Shown here: positions 29,178 through 37,368 of the stretch, in pieces
Numbering within the stretch: the first letter of the stretch is position 1
Layout: each line of letters starts with the position of its first letter
Assembly: GCA_963820545.1 (NCBI GenBank)
Contig: CAWGAJ010000001.1
Coordinates: forward strand, 2,666,001-2,730,000
Origin: CAWGAJ01 sp963820545
Lineage (GTDB): Bacteria > Planctomycetota > Planctomycetia > Pirellulales > Thermoguttaceae
DNA: 64,000 nt
Direction of reading: 5' to 3'
The notes under the pieces: model-generated
Database searches by the model: none
Told to the model about the DNA's origin: nothing
The model's input: only the letters and a program-made list of their open reading frames with translations
Program-made: the position numbers and the translations under genes

Positions 29178-29887
29178 ATGGCTGAGATAAACAAGATCGG
29201 CATCATCTCCTGTAGCGGCGAGGAAATCCCGGCCGGAACCGTTTCCCGGATGGCAACACGCCGCGTGCTGGAACTTTTACGCCCTCAGTCTACGGTGACG
29301 TTATGCCTGCCCTTGTTCCTGGCCGGCGAAGAGATGGAGCGCCGCTTTGCACAGCAACATCCCACGATTACTGTAGACGGTTGTGAGAAGCTTTGCGCAA
29401 GCGCGGGACGGAGACCTATAGCGGTCAAGTGGCGGCTTCCTTCGTGGTGACGGACATTTTAAACGACATGGCTGGCTGCCATCGTTCGATCCGGGACTCC
29501 GGCAAGATCGACGAGAAGGCGGTCTGGATTGTCGCCGAGAGGATTGCGGCAGCGGTGGACGCCTTGCTGGCCTCGACCACGGAATCCAAACCGGTTGAGG
29601 GCACTGGCGCCGCCTCCTACGCGTGCTCTTGCGTAAGTCCGACGCCCGAAGGGAACTTGCAGATTAAAGGAAAGACAGTCGTTGTAAACGGTCTGCCCTT
29701 GATTTTTGAGCACCTGCACAAGCAGGGTCTGGAGCCAGACAACGGCTCTGCCGATCAGGTGCTGGAAACCGTCCGCATCTACCACGCCATCGAGCCTGCC
29801 GAGGAGAATCTGTATCGCCATGCCTTGGCGGCGGCTTACCAGGAGTATTGTCAACGCCGACCGAAGTCGGATGTGCCGGGAAAATAA
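29178..29887 (+). pseudogene. DGC-domain putative zinc-binding protein, second copy, frameshifted near 29399
   Basis: Seen: ATG at 29178 after AAAGGAAAAATC; KIGIISCSGEEIPAGTVSRMATRRVLELL..TVTLCLPLFLAG, then VDGCEKLCA. The next frame continues KRGTETYSGQVAASFVVTDILNDM. Restoring one A at about 29397-29402 joins them to about 236 residues. It is longer than copy one, with an extra C-terminal region containing CSCVSPTP and KTVVVNGLPLIFEHLHKQG. That last motif resembles the VNGL..LPxIF signature of a short helical domain found in arsenic and sulfur clusters. Start codon and operon position support a real gene. Confidence 0.8.
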
Positions 29888-29923
29888 CCCTCCGCGTTAC
29901 CCGGAAAGAACGGAGATTTCATA

Positions 29924-30394
29924 ATGAGTTTAAAGAATGTTTTCACCATTTCGCTATTTGTGTTCGTGGCGGCTAGCATTGTTGTACTCATGCTGAAGGG
30001 CCTGCGCCAAAGGCCGCAATCCGCGGCGGATACGGAAGGCCGGAATATGACTTTGGCCCTGCAAGACGGCGTGATGATTTTCTATCTTCACGGCAACACG
30101 CGATGTCCCACGTGCCGCGCCATCGAGACGTACGCCCACGAAGCGGTGGAGAGCGGCTTCGCGGAACAATTGAAAAGCCAACAAATCCAATGGCAGGTAA
30201 TCAACTATGAGGCGCCAGGCAACGAACATTATGCCACGGATTACGAAGTTGTCGCCCCAAACGTGGTGCTCGTAATGTTCAAGGACGGAAAGCAGATGAA
30301 ATGGAAAGGACTGCCCGAGGTTTGGGAACACGTCGGCGATAAAAAGACCTTTGTAGAATTTGTGCAAAAAAGTATTAACGATTTCATTCAATAG
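29924..30394 (+). CDS. ArsF-family thioredoxin-fold protein, membrane anchored, copy 1
   Basis: 156 residues. Seen: an N-terminal helix (VFTISLFVFVAASIVVLML) followed by DGVMIFYLHGNTRCPTCRAIETYAHEAVESGFAEQLKSQQI and YEVVAPNVVLVMFKDGKQMKWKGLPEVWEHV. Known: the pattern HGNxRCxTCRxIE matches the family described with ArsE and ArsF of nitroaromatic-arsenical reduction in Shewanella. Most such proteins are only annotated by similarity. The CPTC pair is a thioredoxin-type active site, probably outside the inner membrane. It is followed closely by a paralogue. Confidence 0.8.
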   Translation: MSLKNVFTISLFVFVAASIVVLMLKGLRQRPQSAADTEGRNMTLALQDGVMIFYLHGNTRCPTCRAIETYAHEAVESGFAEQLKSQQIQWQVINYEAPGNEHYATDYEVVAPNVVLVMFKDGKQMKWKGLPEVWEHVGDKKTFVEFVQKSINDFIQ

Positions 30395-30408
30395 AAAGGA
30401 GTTTTGCC

Positions 30409-30909
30409 ATGACTGTAAGTTTCTTTGTCAAAGTATCATTCTTGTCGGCCTGTGTTGTGCTGGCGGCGCTGGCTTGCATTGCCTTGCAGCAATCTCATCA
30501 AGCAATAGCCGCGGAAGAGTCGGTTGCGGTCCCCGGGCATCAGGTGATTGCCTGTTATTTCCACCGCACCGTACGTTGCCCGACCTGTAGGAAAATCAGC
30601 GCTTATATCGAAGAAGCTGTGCAAACTGGATTCGCTCCCCAGGTAAAAGAAGGCAGCGTAAAGATGATGATGGTGGATTTCCAAGACGCAAGGAACCAAA
30701 ATCTCACTCAAGCCTACAAAATCGCCGGTCCCACGCTGGTGATCATCGATGTGCAGAACAGCGAGGTGACTACTTGGAAACCGGCGCCAAAGGTGTGGAG
30801 TTTAATCGGCAGGAAGGACGAATTCTTCAAGTACGTGCAAGGCGAAATACAGTCTTTCCTAAACGACAAGAAAACGGCAGCCCGTTTATCAACGCAAGGA
30901 TTGGATTAG
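30409..30909 (+). CDS. ArsF-family thioredoxin-fold protein, copy 2
   Basis: 166 residues with AAAGGAG before the ATG. Seen: signal-like N-terminus (VSFLSACVVLAALACIALQQSHQAIAA), then VIACYFHRTVRCPTCRKISAYIEEAVQTGFAPQVKEGSVKMM and YKIAGPTLVIIDVQNSEVTTWKPAPKVWSLIG. The CPTC site is kept. It diverges from copy 1 outside the active site, so the pair is not a recent duplication and may form a redox couple or heterodimer. It sits 18 bases before the ArsG-like permease. Confidence 0.8.
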   Translation: MTVSFFVKVSFLSACVVLAALACIALQQSHQAIAAEESVAVPGHQVIACYFHRTVRCPTCRKISAYIEEAVQTGFAPQVKEGSVKMMMVDFQDARNQNLTQAYKIAGPTLVIIDVQNSEVTTWKPAPKVWSLIGRKDEFFKYVQGEIQSFLNDKKTAARLSTQGLD

Positions 30910-30927
30910 TTAAAGCAAGGTGAAATC

Positions 30928-31617
30928 ATGACCGAGTTTCTTATCGGCGCCGGATCGGCGTTCTGGCTGGGAATCCTCACCTCCATCAGCCCCTGCCCGC
31001 TGGCAACCAACATCGCGGCCATTTCCTACATTGCCCGGCGCATCGGCAACTCGCGCCAGGTGTTTCTCACCGGTCTGCTTTACACAGTCGGCCGCACGAT
31101 TGCCTACCTCGGCCTGGCGGTCGTGCTTGTGGCCAGCGTGCTCTCCATACCGCAAGTCTCTTTGTTCCTGCAAAAGTACATGCATCTGGTGTTAGGGCCG
31201 ATTCTGATCATTGTCGGCATGTTCTTGCTGGGACTTATTCAATTTAGTATGAGCGGCGGGGGTATGGGCGATAGATTGCAAAAATGGGTGGATGCCATAG
31301 GTATTTGGGGCGCACTTTTACTGGGCGTGGTGTTCGCCCTGTCGTTCTGTCCGGTCTCGGCGGCATTGTATTTCGGCAGCCTGATTCCGCTTTCGCTAAA
31401 GGTCAATTCCAGTGTCGCGCTGCCGGTAATCTACGGAATTGGCACCGCGCTGCCGGTGATGATCTTTGCCGTACTTCTTGCCGTGAGTGCCCAGTCTGTA
31501 GGCAAGGCCTACCATGTGCTATCGAAGATCGAGTGGTGGGCCCGGATTATCACCGGCTGGATCTTCGTGCTGGTGGGCGTATGGTTTTCGCTGAAGTATG
31601 TTTTTGAAGTGATCTGA
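30928..31617 (+). CDS. ArsG/CcdA-like six-helix permease
   Basis: 229 residues with six helices in two halves. Seen: GILTSISPCPLATNIAAISYIARR in the first half and FALSFCPVSAALYFGSLIPL in the second. These Cys-Pro pairs at helix starts are the mark of CcdA/DsbD-type electron carriers and of ArsG-type permeases. Known: ArsG is described as an efflux permease for trivalent aromatic arsenicals next to ArsEF. Alternatively, it could pass electrons across the membrane to the two ArsF-like proteins just upstream, as CcdA does for other thioredoxins. Last gene of the operon. Confidence 0.8.
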   Translation: MTEFLIGAGSAFWLGILTSISPCPLATNIAAISYIARRIGNSRQVFLTGLLYTVGRTIAYLGLAVVLVASVLSIPQVSLFLQKYMHLVLGPILIIVGMFLLGLIQFSMSGGGMGDRLQKWVDAIGIWGALLLGVVFALSFCPVSAALYFGSLIPLSLKVNSSVALPVIYGIGTALPVMIFAVLLAVSAQSVGKAYHVLSKIEWWARIITGWIFVLVGVWFSLKYVFEVI

Positions 31618-31785
31618 ACGCCCTTGGCATTATTTCCCCAAACTCGTGCTGGCATTTTAATCCCCCCGGAAGGTCATTTTTCGCATGGCCAATTCGTTTT
31701 TTCCCCTCAAATCAGCGCGATCGGGAAATGATATTTCTTTCCGGCTGGCCTCGGTTTTTTCCGGCCGAAAAAGCTATCTTTGATA

Positions 31786-32765
31786 ATGATGAGCAGTTCA
31801 GCACAAGCCAATTTGACTGGTAATAGTCGGCCGCGCGGCTTCCGCCGCGGCGAGTGGGTCCAAGTGCACAGCCTGGAGGAAATCCAAGCCACGCTCGATG
31901 TCGAAGGAAAGCTCGCTGGTTTGCCATTTATGCCGGAGATGGTCAAATATTGCGGGCGAAAATTCCGCATTGCGCCCGGGCCGATAAAATCTTCCTCGAT
32001 CGTTATTGTTACGTCGCTGGCTTGAAAGAAACGGTTTTTCTGGACGAGTTACGCTGCGACGGCACGGCACACGACGGTTGCCAAATGGGCTGCCAATTGT
32101 TTTGGAAAGAAGCCTGGCTTAAAGCCGCCGATCCGTCCGAAGGGAAAAAGGGGACGGAGACAATTTGTGCGGAGCACCCTGCGGGCCATTCTGGCAAATT
32201 GGACATGTCCTTTTTTTCCACGCGCAAAGGGGATCGTTTTACTTGTCAAGCCACTGAGTTGGTCCACGCCACAAAGAGACTGCCCTGGTGGGACATCCGT
32301 CAATACATTGATGAAATCATGACGGGAGAAACCACAGCCCAGGAATTGATTTTGTTGCTCCTGGGACGAGCTAAGGGTAAATTTGTGCGTTTTTTCCGCA
32401 GTCAGAATAACATCATAGAAGGCCTCCTACCCCAGCCCACGCCGACTGAATCTCTTAACCTTCAATCCGGCGAGTGGGTGGAAGTAAAAAGCATGAAGGA
32501 AATCGAGGCCACACTGGACGCCAACGGCAAAAACCGCGGCTTGGGTTTTGTCCCGGACCAGGCTGCTTTTTGCGGCAAACGATATCGCGTGGCAGGCCGG
32601 GTGGAAAAGATCATTCTGGAATGGTCCGGCGAAATGCGTTCTGTCGCTAATACGGTAAAACTCGAAGAACTAACCTGCCACGGCCGGATGTGCCGTTCAT
32701 GTCCCCGCAACTGCTTGCATTTATGGCGCGAAATCTGGCTCCGCCGCGCTGCCGGCCCCAAATAA
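31786..32765 (+). pseudogene. Duplicated Cys-rich domain protein of unknown function, frameshifted near 31976
   Basis: Seen: two copies of one domain of about 110 residues. Domain 1: RGEWVQVHSLEEIQATLDVEGKLAGLPFMPEMVKYCGRKFRI, then RADKIFLDRYCYV..LRCDGTAHDGCQMGCQLFWKEAWLK. Domain 2: SGEWVEVKSMKEIEATLDANGKNRGLGFVPDQAAFCGKRYRV..LTCHGRMCRSCPRNCLHLWREIWLR. One base is missing at 31971-31978 (GCGGCC read as GCGCC). The single-domain form is a widespread uncharacterised protein often near glycan or natural-product genes. The conserved cysteines and histidine could bind a metal; no function is known to me. The linker contains DMSFFSTRKGDRFTCQATEL. Confidence 0.7.
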
Positions 32766-32795
32766 AAAGTTGACCAAGATCGTCAGGCAATAAAA

Positions 32796-33062
32796 TCATT
32801 CTTGCTTGGCGTTGCGCTTACGAAGTTTTTCTTCCCAAAAGCTGTATTGGGGATCGCCCGAGCGAAAAGTAAAGACGGCATCGGGCAAGCAGCGCCCATT
32901 TTGATTGCATGAATGCACTCGGACCAAGACCGCGCCATCTTGGCAGCGTTCTACATCTAAAGATTCCGGTTCCAGCGGTGACGTCTCAGCCGTGAACATC
33001 TGCTGATTTTCCAGGTTATGAAAACTTGTTTCGCCGGTGAAGTCTGGTGAATTCGGGTGCAT
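32796..33062 (-). CDS. Small Cys-containing protein of unknown function
   Basis: 88 residues from the ATG at 33062 (a start at 32999 would give 67). Seen: SLDVERCQDGAVLVRVHSCNQNGRCLPDAVFTFRSGDPQYSFWEEKLRKRN. Three cysteines, no signal peptide, a charged C-terminus. The part upstream of 33062 in the same frame overlaps ogt and is a shadow. It is 74 bases downstream of ogt on the same strand. I do not recognise the family. Confidence 0.5.
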   Translation of the reverse strand: MHPNSPDFTGETSFHNLENQQMFTAETSPLEPESLDVERCQDGAVLVRVHSCNQNGRCLPDAVFTFRSGDPQYSFWEEKLRKRNAKQE

Positions 33063-33136
33063 GGCCGTGGAATTAAGGGCGGTATTTTGCCGAAAAACCC
33101 CAATCAATTCTAGGCCAATTCTTGGCCGCAGAAACT

Positions 33137-33664
33137 TTACTTTCTCGAGGGATTTTCGAGCTGCAACAGGCGCTTTTTTATGCGTATGCCGCCAAGAGCA
33201 GAGTAGGATCCGAGAAGACCGTTGGCGGCCACCACCCGATGGCAGGGGATAATGAGGGGAATCTTGTTTATGGCCAGACAATTGCCCACGGCCCGGGCGG
33301 CCCGGGGAGAACCGGCCAGTGCGGCCAATTGTCCATAGGTGAGTGTTTTCCCCATGGGAATCTTGCGGCACAAGTTCAACACGCGGCGTTGGAAGTCGCT
33401 CAACTTCACTAGATCGACTTGGATATCGCGAAAATCGTCTCGAGCGCCTTGTGCATAAGCCTGAAGCCGTCGCATCAATGGCGTTTTATTCCCTAGTGGT
33501 CGAGCACGGGCCGGAAAGGCAGGAGTTAAGGCCTTTTTTGCGGCCCGACCAGTGGCATGACCGAAGGTAAGCTCCTTGATCAGTTTGTCCCCCCCCAACA
33601 AGGCTATCCACCCTAAAGAGCTTGGAAAAACCGCCAGCCAAGATGATTGAGAGTCTTTTTTCAT
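33137..33664 (-). CDS. ogt: Methylated-DNA-protein-cysteine methyltransferase
   Basis: 175 residues. Repairs O6-alkylguanine by transferring the alkyl group to its own cysteine. Seen: C-terminal domain with FQRRVLNLCRKIPMGKTLTYGQLAALAGSPRAARAVGNCLAINKIPLIIPCHRVVAANGLLGSYSALGG. PCHRV is the acceptor-cysteine motif, RAVGNC the DNA-binding helix and GSYSALGG the active-site loop. A shortened N-terminal domain precedes it. Single suicide enzyme, usually constitutive. Confidence 0.95.
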   Translation of the reverse strand: MKKDSQSSWLAVFPSSLGWIALLGGDKLIKELTFGHATGRAAKKALTPAFPARARPLGNKTPLMRRLQAYAQGARDDFRDIQVDLVKLSDFQRRVLNLCRKIPMGKTLTYGQLAALAGSPRAARAVGNCLAINKIPLIIPCHRVVAANGLLGSYSALGGIRIKKRLLQLENPSRK

Positions 33665-33697
33665 TTCACGAACAACATTCTGAAGTGAAATACATTA

Positions 33698-33811
33698 AGA
33701 GCCTATCCTAAAACTAGTTCCAGAATAATTACAGTTGCTTAATTGCCCTCACCCTGGCCCTCTCCCGACCACTGCGTGGTGCCCGGAGAGGGGACTTTAA
33801 GGATAGGCTCT
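33698..33811. mobile_element. MITE-like element with terminal inverted repeats
   Basis: 114 bases bounded by AGAGCCTATCCT (left) and its perfect complement AGGATAGGCTCT (right), with further A/T pairing inside. The interior holds GCCCTCACCCTGGCCCTC and a GC-rich hairpin (CCACTGCGTGG). There is no coding capacity. Related interior sequence (GGCCCTCTCCCAGAGGGAG) occurs at 60646-60664 upstream of the exopolysaccharide genes. Confidence 0.75.
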
Positions 33812-34038
33812 AAATCGCCAAGCAGGTCTGAACCTTTGACAACGGGCAGACGGCATCTCTATACTATTTTCATGCTAGGGCACATAATTAATAAGTAAAG
33901 ATGTTATAATTCCGGCGAATGTCTTGTCAACTTGTTTTTTTACCGGGCTTATTATTTGTGTCGGTTGTTTTCTTAGGATGCGAAACGGGGGATGAAAGGC
34001 GGATTTTACCGGGTCGGGTATTTCGAGGTTAAAAGAGG
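33812..34038. other. Intergenic, no gene seen
   Basis: Short upstream region of the plus-strand hypothetical at 34039. It is A/T-rich around 33880-33960. I see no promoter strong enough to call. Confidence 0.3.
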
Positions 34039-34782
34039 ATGAATCGCTATAATTCGTTGTGCGACGATTTTTACGTAAATATGAATCTCGGCACGGAGAT
34101 GGAACTGCCCGCCAATCGCGAGACGGTGCTGCATTTTTTCGAGCGCGTGCAAAAAACATATCCCACCATGCGGAATTTCTACAGCCGCGAGCGGGGAGAT
34201 TTCGTGCTCGAAGAAGATAAAGAACGGGGGAGTTATCGCTGGTGCACGATCGAGCCGCGCCGGGTTTGCTCCGGCCAGGTCAATCCCGAGGAGATCGAGG
34301 ACGCCATGCAACAACATAAACTGATTTTGGAATTGGCGCCTTATACGCTTTCCGTAAGTCCCTTGGATTGCGAAGCCCTGGATTTACTCTACGGCTTTGA
34401 TTTTACTTACCGCGGCAACCAAAATCAGCTTGTGGCCGAGGCCTTAGGCGTCGGCCCAGGCATGGAACGGCTGCTCGATGCGCCCGGGGCAACGGTCATC
34501 AATTACGAACCCTCGCTCACCGTGGCCTTGGACGATGAATGCCGCTTGCAATGCCGGTTGAGCGTGGAAACGCGCACCAACGCCTATCAAGTGCGGATCG
34601 GCGAGTACCCCGAGGAACAAATCAGCGTCTATGTAACCGCCCGGCAGTACGGCAGTCTTTCGCCCGACTCGACCTTTGTGAAAACCCTCGACCGGCTCTC
34701 CCAAGTCTGCCGCGAGATGCTGGAAAATCACGTAATCGAACACGTGCTTCAACCGTTGGCCCGAACGATCTCCTTGAAGTGA
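34039..34782 (+). CDS. Conserved hypothetical protein, probably planctomycete-specific
   Basis: 247 residues, soluble and acidic, no signal peptide. Seen: MNRYNSLCDDFYVNMNLGTEMELPANRETVLHFFERVQKTYP, then EEDKERGSYRWCTIEPRRVCSGQVNPEEIEDAMQQHKLILELAPYTLSVSPLDCEALDLLYGFDF, and a C-terminal half with DDECRLQCRLSVETRTNAYQVRIGEYPEEQISVYVTARQYG. GAGG directly abuts the first ATG; the ATG at 34081 (MNLGTEME) is an alternative start. I recognise no enzyme motif. Confidence 0.75.
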   Translation: MNRYNSLCDDFYVNMNLGTEMELPANRETVLHFFERVQKTYPTMRNFYSRERGDFVLEEDKERGSYRWCTIEPRRVCSGQVNPEEIEDAMQQHKLILELAPYTLSVSPLDCEALDLLYGFDFTYRGNQNQLVAEALGVGPGMERLLDAPGATVINYEPSLTVALDDECRLQCRLSVETRTNAYQVRIGEYPEEQISVYVTARQYGSLSPDSTFVKTLDRLSQVCREMLENHVIEHVLQPLARTISLK

Positions 34783-34885
34783 AGCAATAGCAATGGGTGC
34801 CAGGGCCTCCCGGTAAAAACAGTAGCGGAATTAAGTACCCGGAATTTCCGGAGTTTTCCTTTAACACTTAAGGTTTTTTTGTTAT

Positions 34886-34959
34886 GCGCCCGTGGCGCAA
34901 CTGGATAGCGCATCGGTCTTCGGAACCGAGGGTTGGGGGTTCGAATCCCTCCGGGCGTG
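34886..34959 (+). tRNA. tRNA-Arg, anticodon TCG
   Basis: 74-nt cloverleaf: acceptor GCGCCCG with CGGGCGT, D-arm GCGC..GCGC, anticodon stem TCGGT/ACCGA with loop CTTCGGA (anticodon TCG, codon CGA), T-arm GGGGG-TTCGAAT-CCCTC, discriminator G. CCA is not encoded. It stands alone and borders the possible island at 35.3-40.1 kb. Confidence 0.95.
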
Positions 34960-35284
34960 CTTTTGTAGGCTATAGGCTGGAGGCTTTAGGCTGTAGACCT
35001 GAGGCTGAAGGGGAATGCTATCCACTAACCACTATCTAAGTGAGCACCATAGATTGCACCTCGGCCAAAAAATAAAGCACCGTGGTGAGTACCAAAACAT
35101 GGTGATATTGTACGGTTATGGACGAACAGATAGCATCAATATGGGCATCTTTCCTGGGTCTCCGCTGAGGCCGGTTTGAATGTTGAAAAATGGTGGATTC
35201 TCGTGATTCCAAGCAAAGGGATGACTTGATGCGACCGAGTCACGGAATCTTCTTCACTGGGTTTCGTTTTGCCAGGACGGACGA
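34960..35284. repeat. Degenerate TAGGCT repeats and non-coding sequence after tRNA-Arg
   Basis: TAGGCTATAGGCTGGAGGCTTTAGGCTGTAGACCTGAGGCTGAAG at 34966-35010 (several imperfect 7-8-nt units), then CCACTAACCACT. Similar filler text (GTCCACTAACC, CCACCGTCCAC) occurs near 48735 and 49365. No gene is seen. A 105-codon frame overlapping the end of the ABC/cyclase gene is a shadow. Confidence 0.5.
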
Positions 35285-35380
35285 TCAACAAGCCGCCGTC
35301 AGCGCCCACACGAAGACCGCCAAGGAGAAATAGGTATTGGCCACCGCGCGGAAATATTGGCGGCTGACAATCAGTGTCAT
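35285..35380 (-). CDS. 31-codon ORF coupled by ATGA to the ABC/cyclase fusion gene
   Basis: Its ATG overlaps the stop of the upstream fusion gene in the form ATGA, a classic translational-coupling junction. The product MTLIVSRQYFRAVANTYF..LAVFVWALTAAC has one hydrophobic helix. It may be a real small protein, or the first codons of a longer gene lost by frameshift; the following 150 bases show no clear continuation. Low confidence. Confidence 0.3.
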   Translation of the reverse strand: MTLIVSRQYFRAVANTYFSLAVFVWALTAAC

Positions 35381-37362
35381 GAGTGATCGAAGATGTCATG
35401 ATTGGTGGCGAGCATCGCCGCAAGCAGTTGCTCCGGCGTCTTAGGTTCCTCAATAAGCATATCCGGAACCTGCTCTGTGTAATGCCCTACCTCAGGAACG
35501 GTGATGGCGTAATAAGGGCTGCCTGACGTGTTCGGGTCGAATTGTCCCTCACGTACGATATCCTTTGGATCGATCGATTTCCACAGCAACTGCCCAAAAT
35601 CAATTCTGGACTTTACCACCGCGAGCAACTCCTTGTAAGCGGCGTCGCTCGCTGGCGAACATAACTTCAGTTCCACCAACATTCCCCATAGAACACTGCT
35701 CGCATGAGGGATACTAAACCCTGAGACTCGTTCCATCGCGTGGGCATGAACATGGCCGAATCTCAGGACACGGCCACCACCTGTCTCCCACGGAAACCGA
35801 GCCAAAATTCGGCTCTTCAGTTGGAGAACCTTGTATGCGATATCACTGCATTCTAGGATCTCTGGGGCGTCACTCTTCATTTGCGCCGCAATTCTGCCGA
35901 AAAGAGTTCTGTCCTGAAGCAACCCATGCTTTAGGCACTCTGTCATTCCGAATCGTCGCTCCTGTAGTGGCAGTTTCTCGTACAGCCTGCTGTCAAGGAC
36001 CACGGCTGCTGGATCATAGTACGTACCCAGTGCGTTCTTGAAGTTTATTTGCCCGTTTCGTGTAATATAGTTGATTGAAGTCTTGCTACCGATAACAACG
36101 TCCGCCAATGCAGTAAAGTTGGACGGGACCACGATAAGGGGCGCCCTTCCTCGAAACACGATGCTGGCCGCAAAACAAGCCATATTTAGCACCGAGCCGC
36201 CGCCAATTACCGCGACTGCCCCGGGGCGATTTGCGTGTCGTCCCTTGGTCAAGATCTCATCGACCAACCTCATCAATTCCTCAAGCGTCTTTGCCGCACC
36301 AGAATCGTCGACCAGGATGGTTTGGGAGGGTCGGCGCGACACCTCGTATAATGTGTCACCAATGTCTCGTACAACAGCCGGATAGTTTCCCTGTATGCTC
36401 TTGGATGTTATAATTAGGGGCTGGCCGGCGTATTCGGGAATCGCACCGGTTGGCACTGGCGCCAAAAATACCGGTATCGATTCGATTCTTCTCGGAAGAG
36501 ATCGATGCAGGCTCGCGTAACCATGCATTGGCAATTCATTGATTTGCCCATCGACGATCGAAAAACGGCCAATAGGCTGCCAGTCAATCAACTCATCATG
36601 ATCATGCGAAATGGCAACTATCGTTCGCCCCATTGAATCGCCTTCCATTTGCCATCGTTTCAGTTGCTGCATGACGCGCGGGCGCGTTTCTCGATCGATA
36701 TTCACGAGTGACTCGTCGAGAAACAGTAGGCGGATGCCTGGGACCATTAGCACCGAAACAATTCGCGCGATCGCTTTCTTTCCCGCAGAGAGCTCCATTG
36801 GCAATTTGTTAAGGATGTCCCCACTATCAAACATATCTAGTAATAGTTTTGCTTTCTCAAGCACTCTCTTCTTAAGCGATATGTCTTCCGCAGAAACAAG
36901 TCTTCTACCAAAATCGGCAAGCTGAGAGGAGGCCTTATCGACCCATGACATGAACAAGTTGACTATATAGTTCCACCCGAACCTCAGCCAATACTGGACC
37001 CCTGGCTGCGCGTGGCGCATCACTAATTGTTCCTGGATAGTCATCGAAGGGATCAAGGTCTCCTCTTGGAACACTGCAACCATTCCGTGGTGCTGTGCAT
37101 CCCGAACGCTTTGAATCGACACCGGCACGTCGTTGTCGAATAGCCGGAGGCTGCCTTTGCTCGCTGTCCTATCGATCCCTGGCGGCAGTACTCCCATCAG
37201 CAGCTTAACCAGCACGCTCTTGCCTGACTGGTTTGGCCCTTCGAGTGTGTATATGCCGGGCTTTGGAATGTGAATGGTCTGGTCACGAAATATCACGACA
37301 GGCTTGGTGCCTTGACCGATCTTCAAAATGTCTATACCTGATCGTTCGAGAACAAAGCTCAT
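35377..37362 (-). CDS. ABC transporter ATPase fused to a sugar-phosphate-cyclase (3-dehydroquinate synthase-like) domain
   Basis: 661 residues. Seen: residues 1-290 form one ABC ATPase, with Walker A GPNQSGKS (42-49), signature LSAGKKA (191-197), Walker B LLFLDES (212-218) and H-loop His253. Residues about 315-600 match the AroB fold: GGGSVLNMACFAA (387 on), VPSNFTALADVVIGSKTSIN, FKNALGTYYDPAAVVLD, and three metal ligands Glu475 (TECLKHG), His537 (FGHVHAHAME) and His553 (IPHASS). Where AroB has GGG-x2-GD, this has Asn, as in 2-deoxy-scyllo-inosose synthase. Known: cyclases of this type use NAD and a divalent metal to close heptulose or hexose phosphates. It lies 6 bases after its substrate-binding protein gene. 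Inference: uptake coupled to cyclisation of a sugar. Confidence 0.85.
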   Translation of the reverse strand: MSFVLERSGIDILKIGQGTKPVVIFRDQTIHIPKPGIYTLEGPNQSGKSVLVKLLMGVLPPGIDRTASKGSLRLFDNDVPVSIQSVRDAQHHGMVAVFQEETLIPSMTIQEQLVMRHAQPGVQYWLRFGWNYIVNLFMSWVDKASSQLADFGRRLVSAEDISLKKRVLEKAKLLLDMFDSGDILNKLPMELSAGKKAIARIVSVLMVPGIRLLFLDESLVNIDRETRPRVMQQLKRWQMEGDSMGRTIVAISHDHDELIDWQPIGRFSIVDGQINELPMHGYASLHRSLPRRIESIPVFLAPVPTGAIPEYAGQPLIITSKSIQGNYPAVVRDIGDTLYEVSRRPSQTILVDDSGAAKTLEELMRLVDEILTKGRHANRPGAVAVIGGGSVLNMACFAASIVFRGRAPLIVVPSNFTALADVVIGSKTSINYITRNGQINFKNALGTYYDPAAVVLDSRLYEKLPLQERRFGMTECLKHGLLQDRTLFGRIAAQMKSDAPEILECSDIAYKVLQLKSRILARFPWETGGGRVLRFGHVHAHAMERVSGFSIPHASSVLWGMLVELKLCSPASDAAYKELLAVVKSRIDFGQLLWKSIDPKDIVREGQFDPNTSGSPYYAITVPEVGHYTEQVPDMLIEEPKTPEQLLAAMLATNHDIFDHS

Positions 37363-37368
37363 ATTGGA

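Noticed and set aside
32796..33371. 191-codon form of the small Cys protein
   Set aside because: The first 103 codons are antiphase to ogt and low in complexity. Only the part from 33062 looks coding.
35136..35453. 105-codon minus frame after the cyclase fusion
   Set aside because: It overlaps the fusion gene end in another frame and has no motif. The ATGA-coupled short frame is a better candidate.
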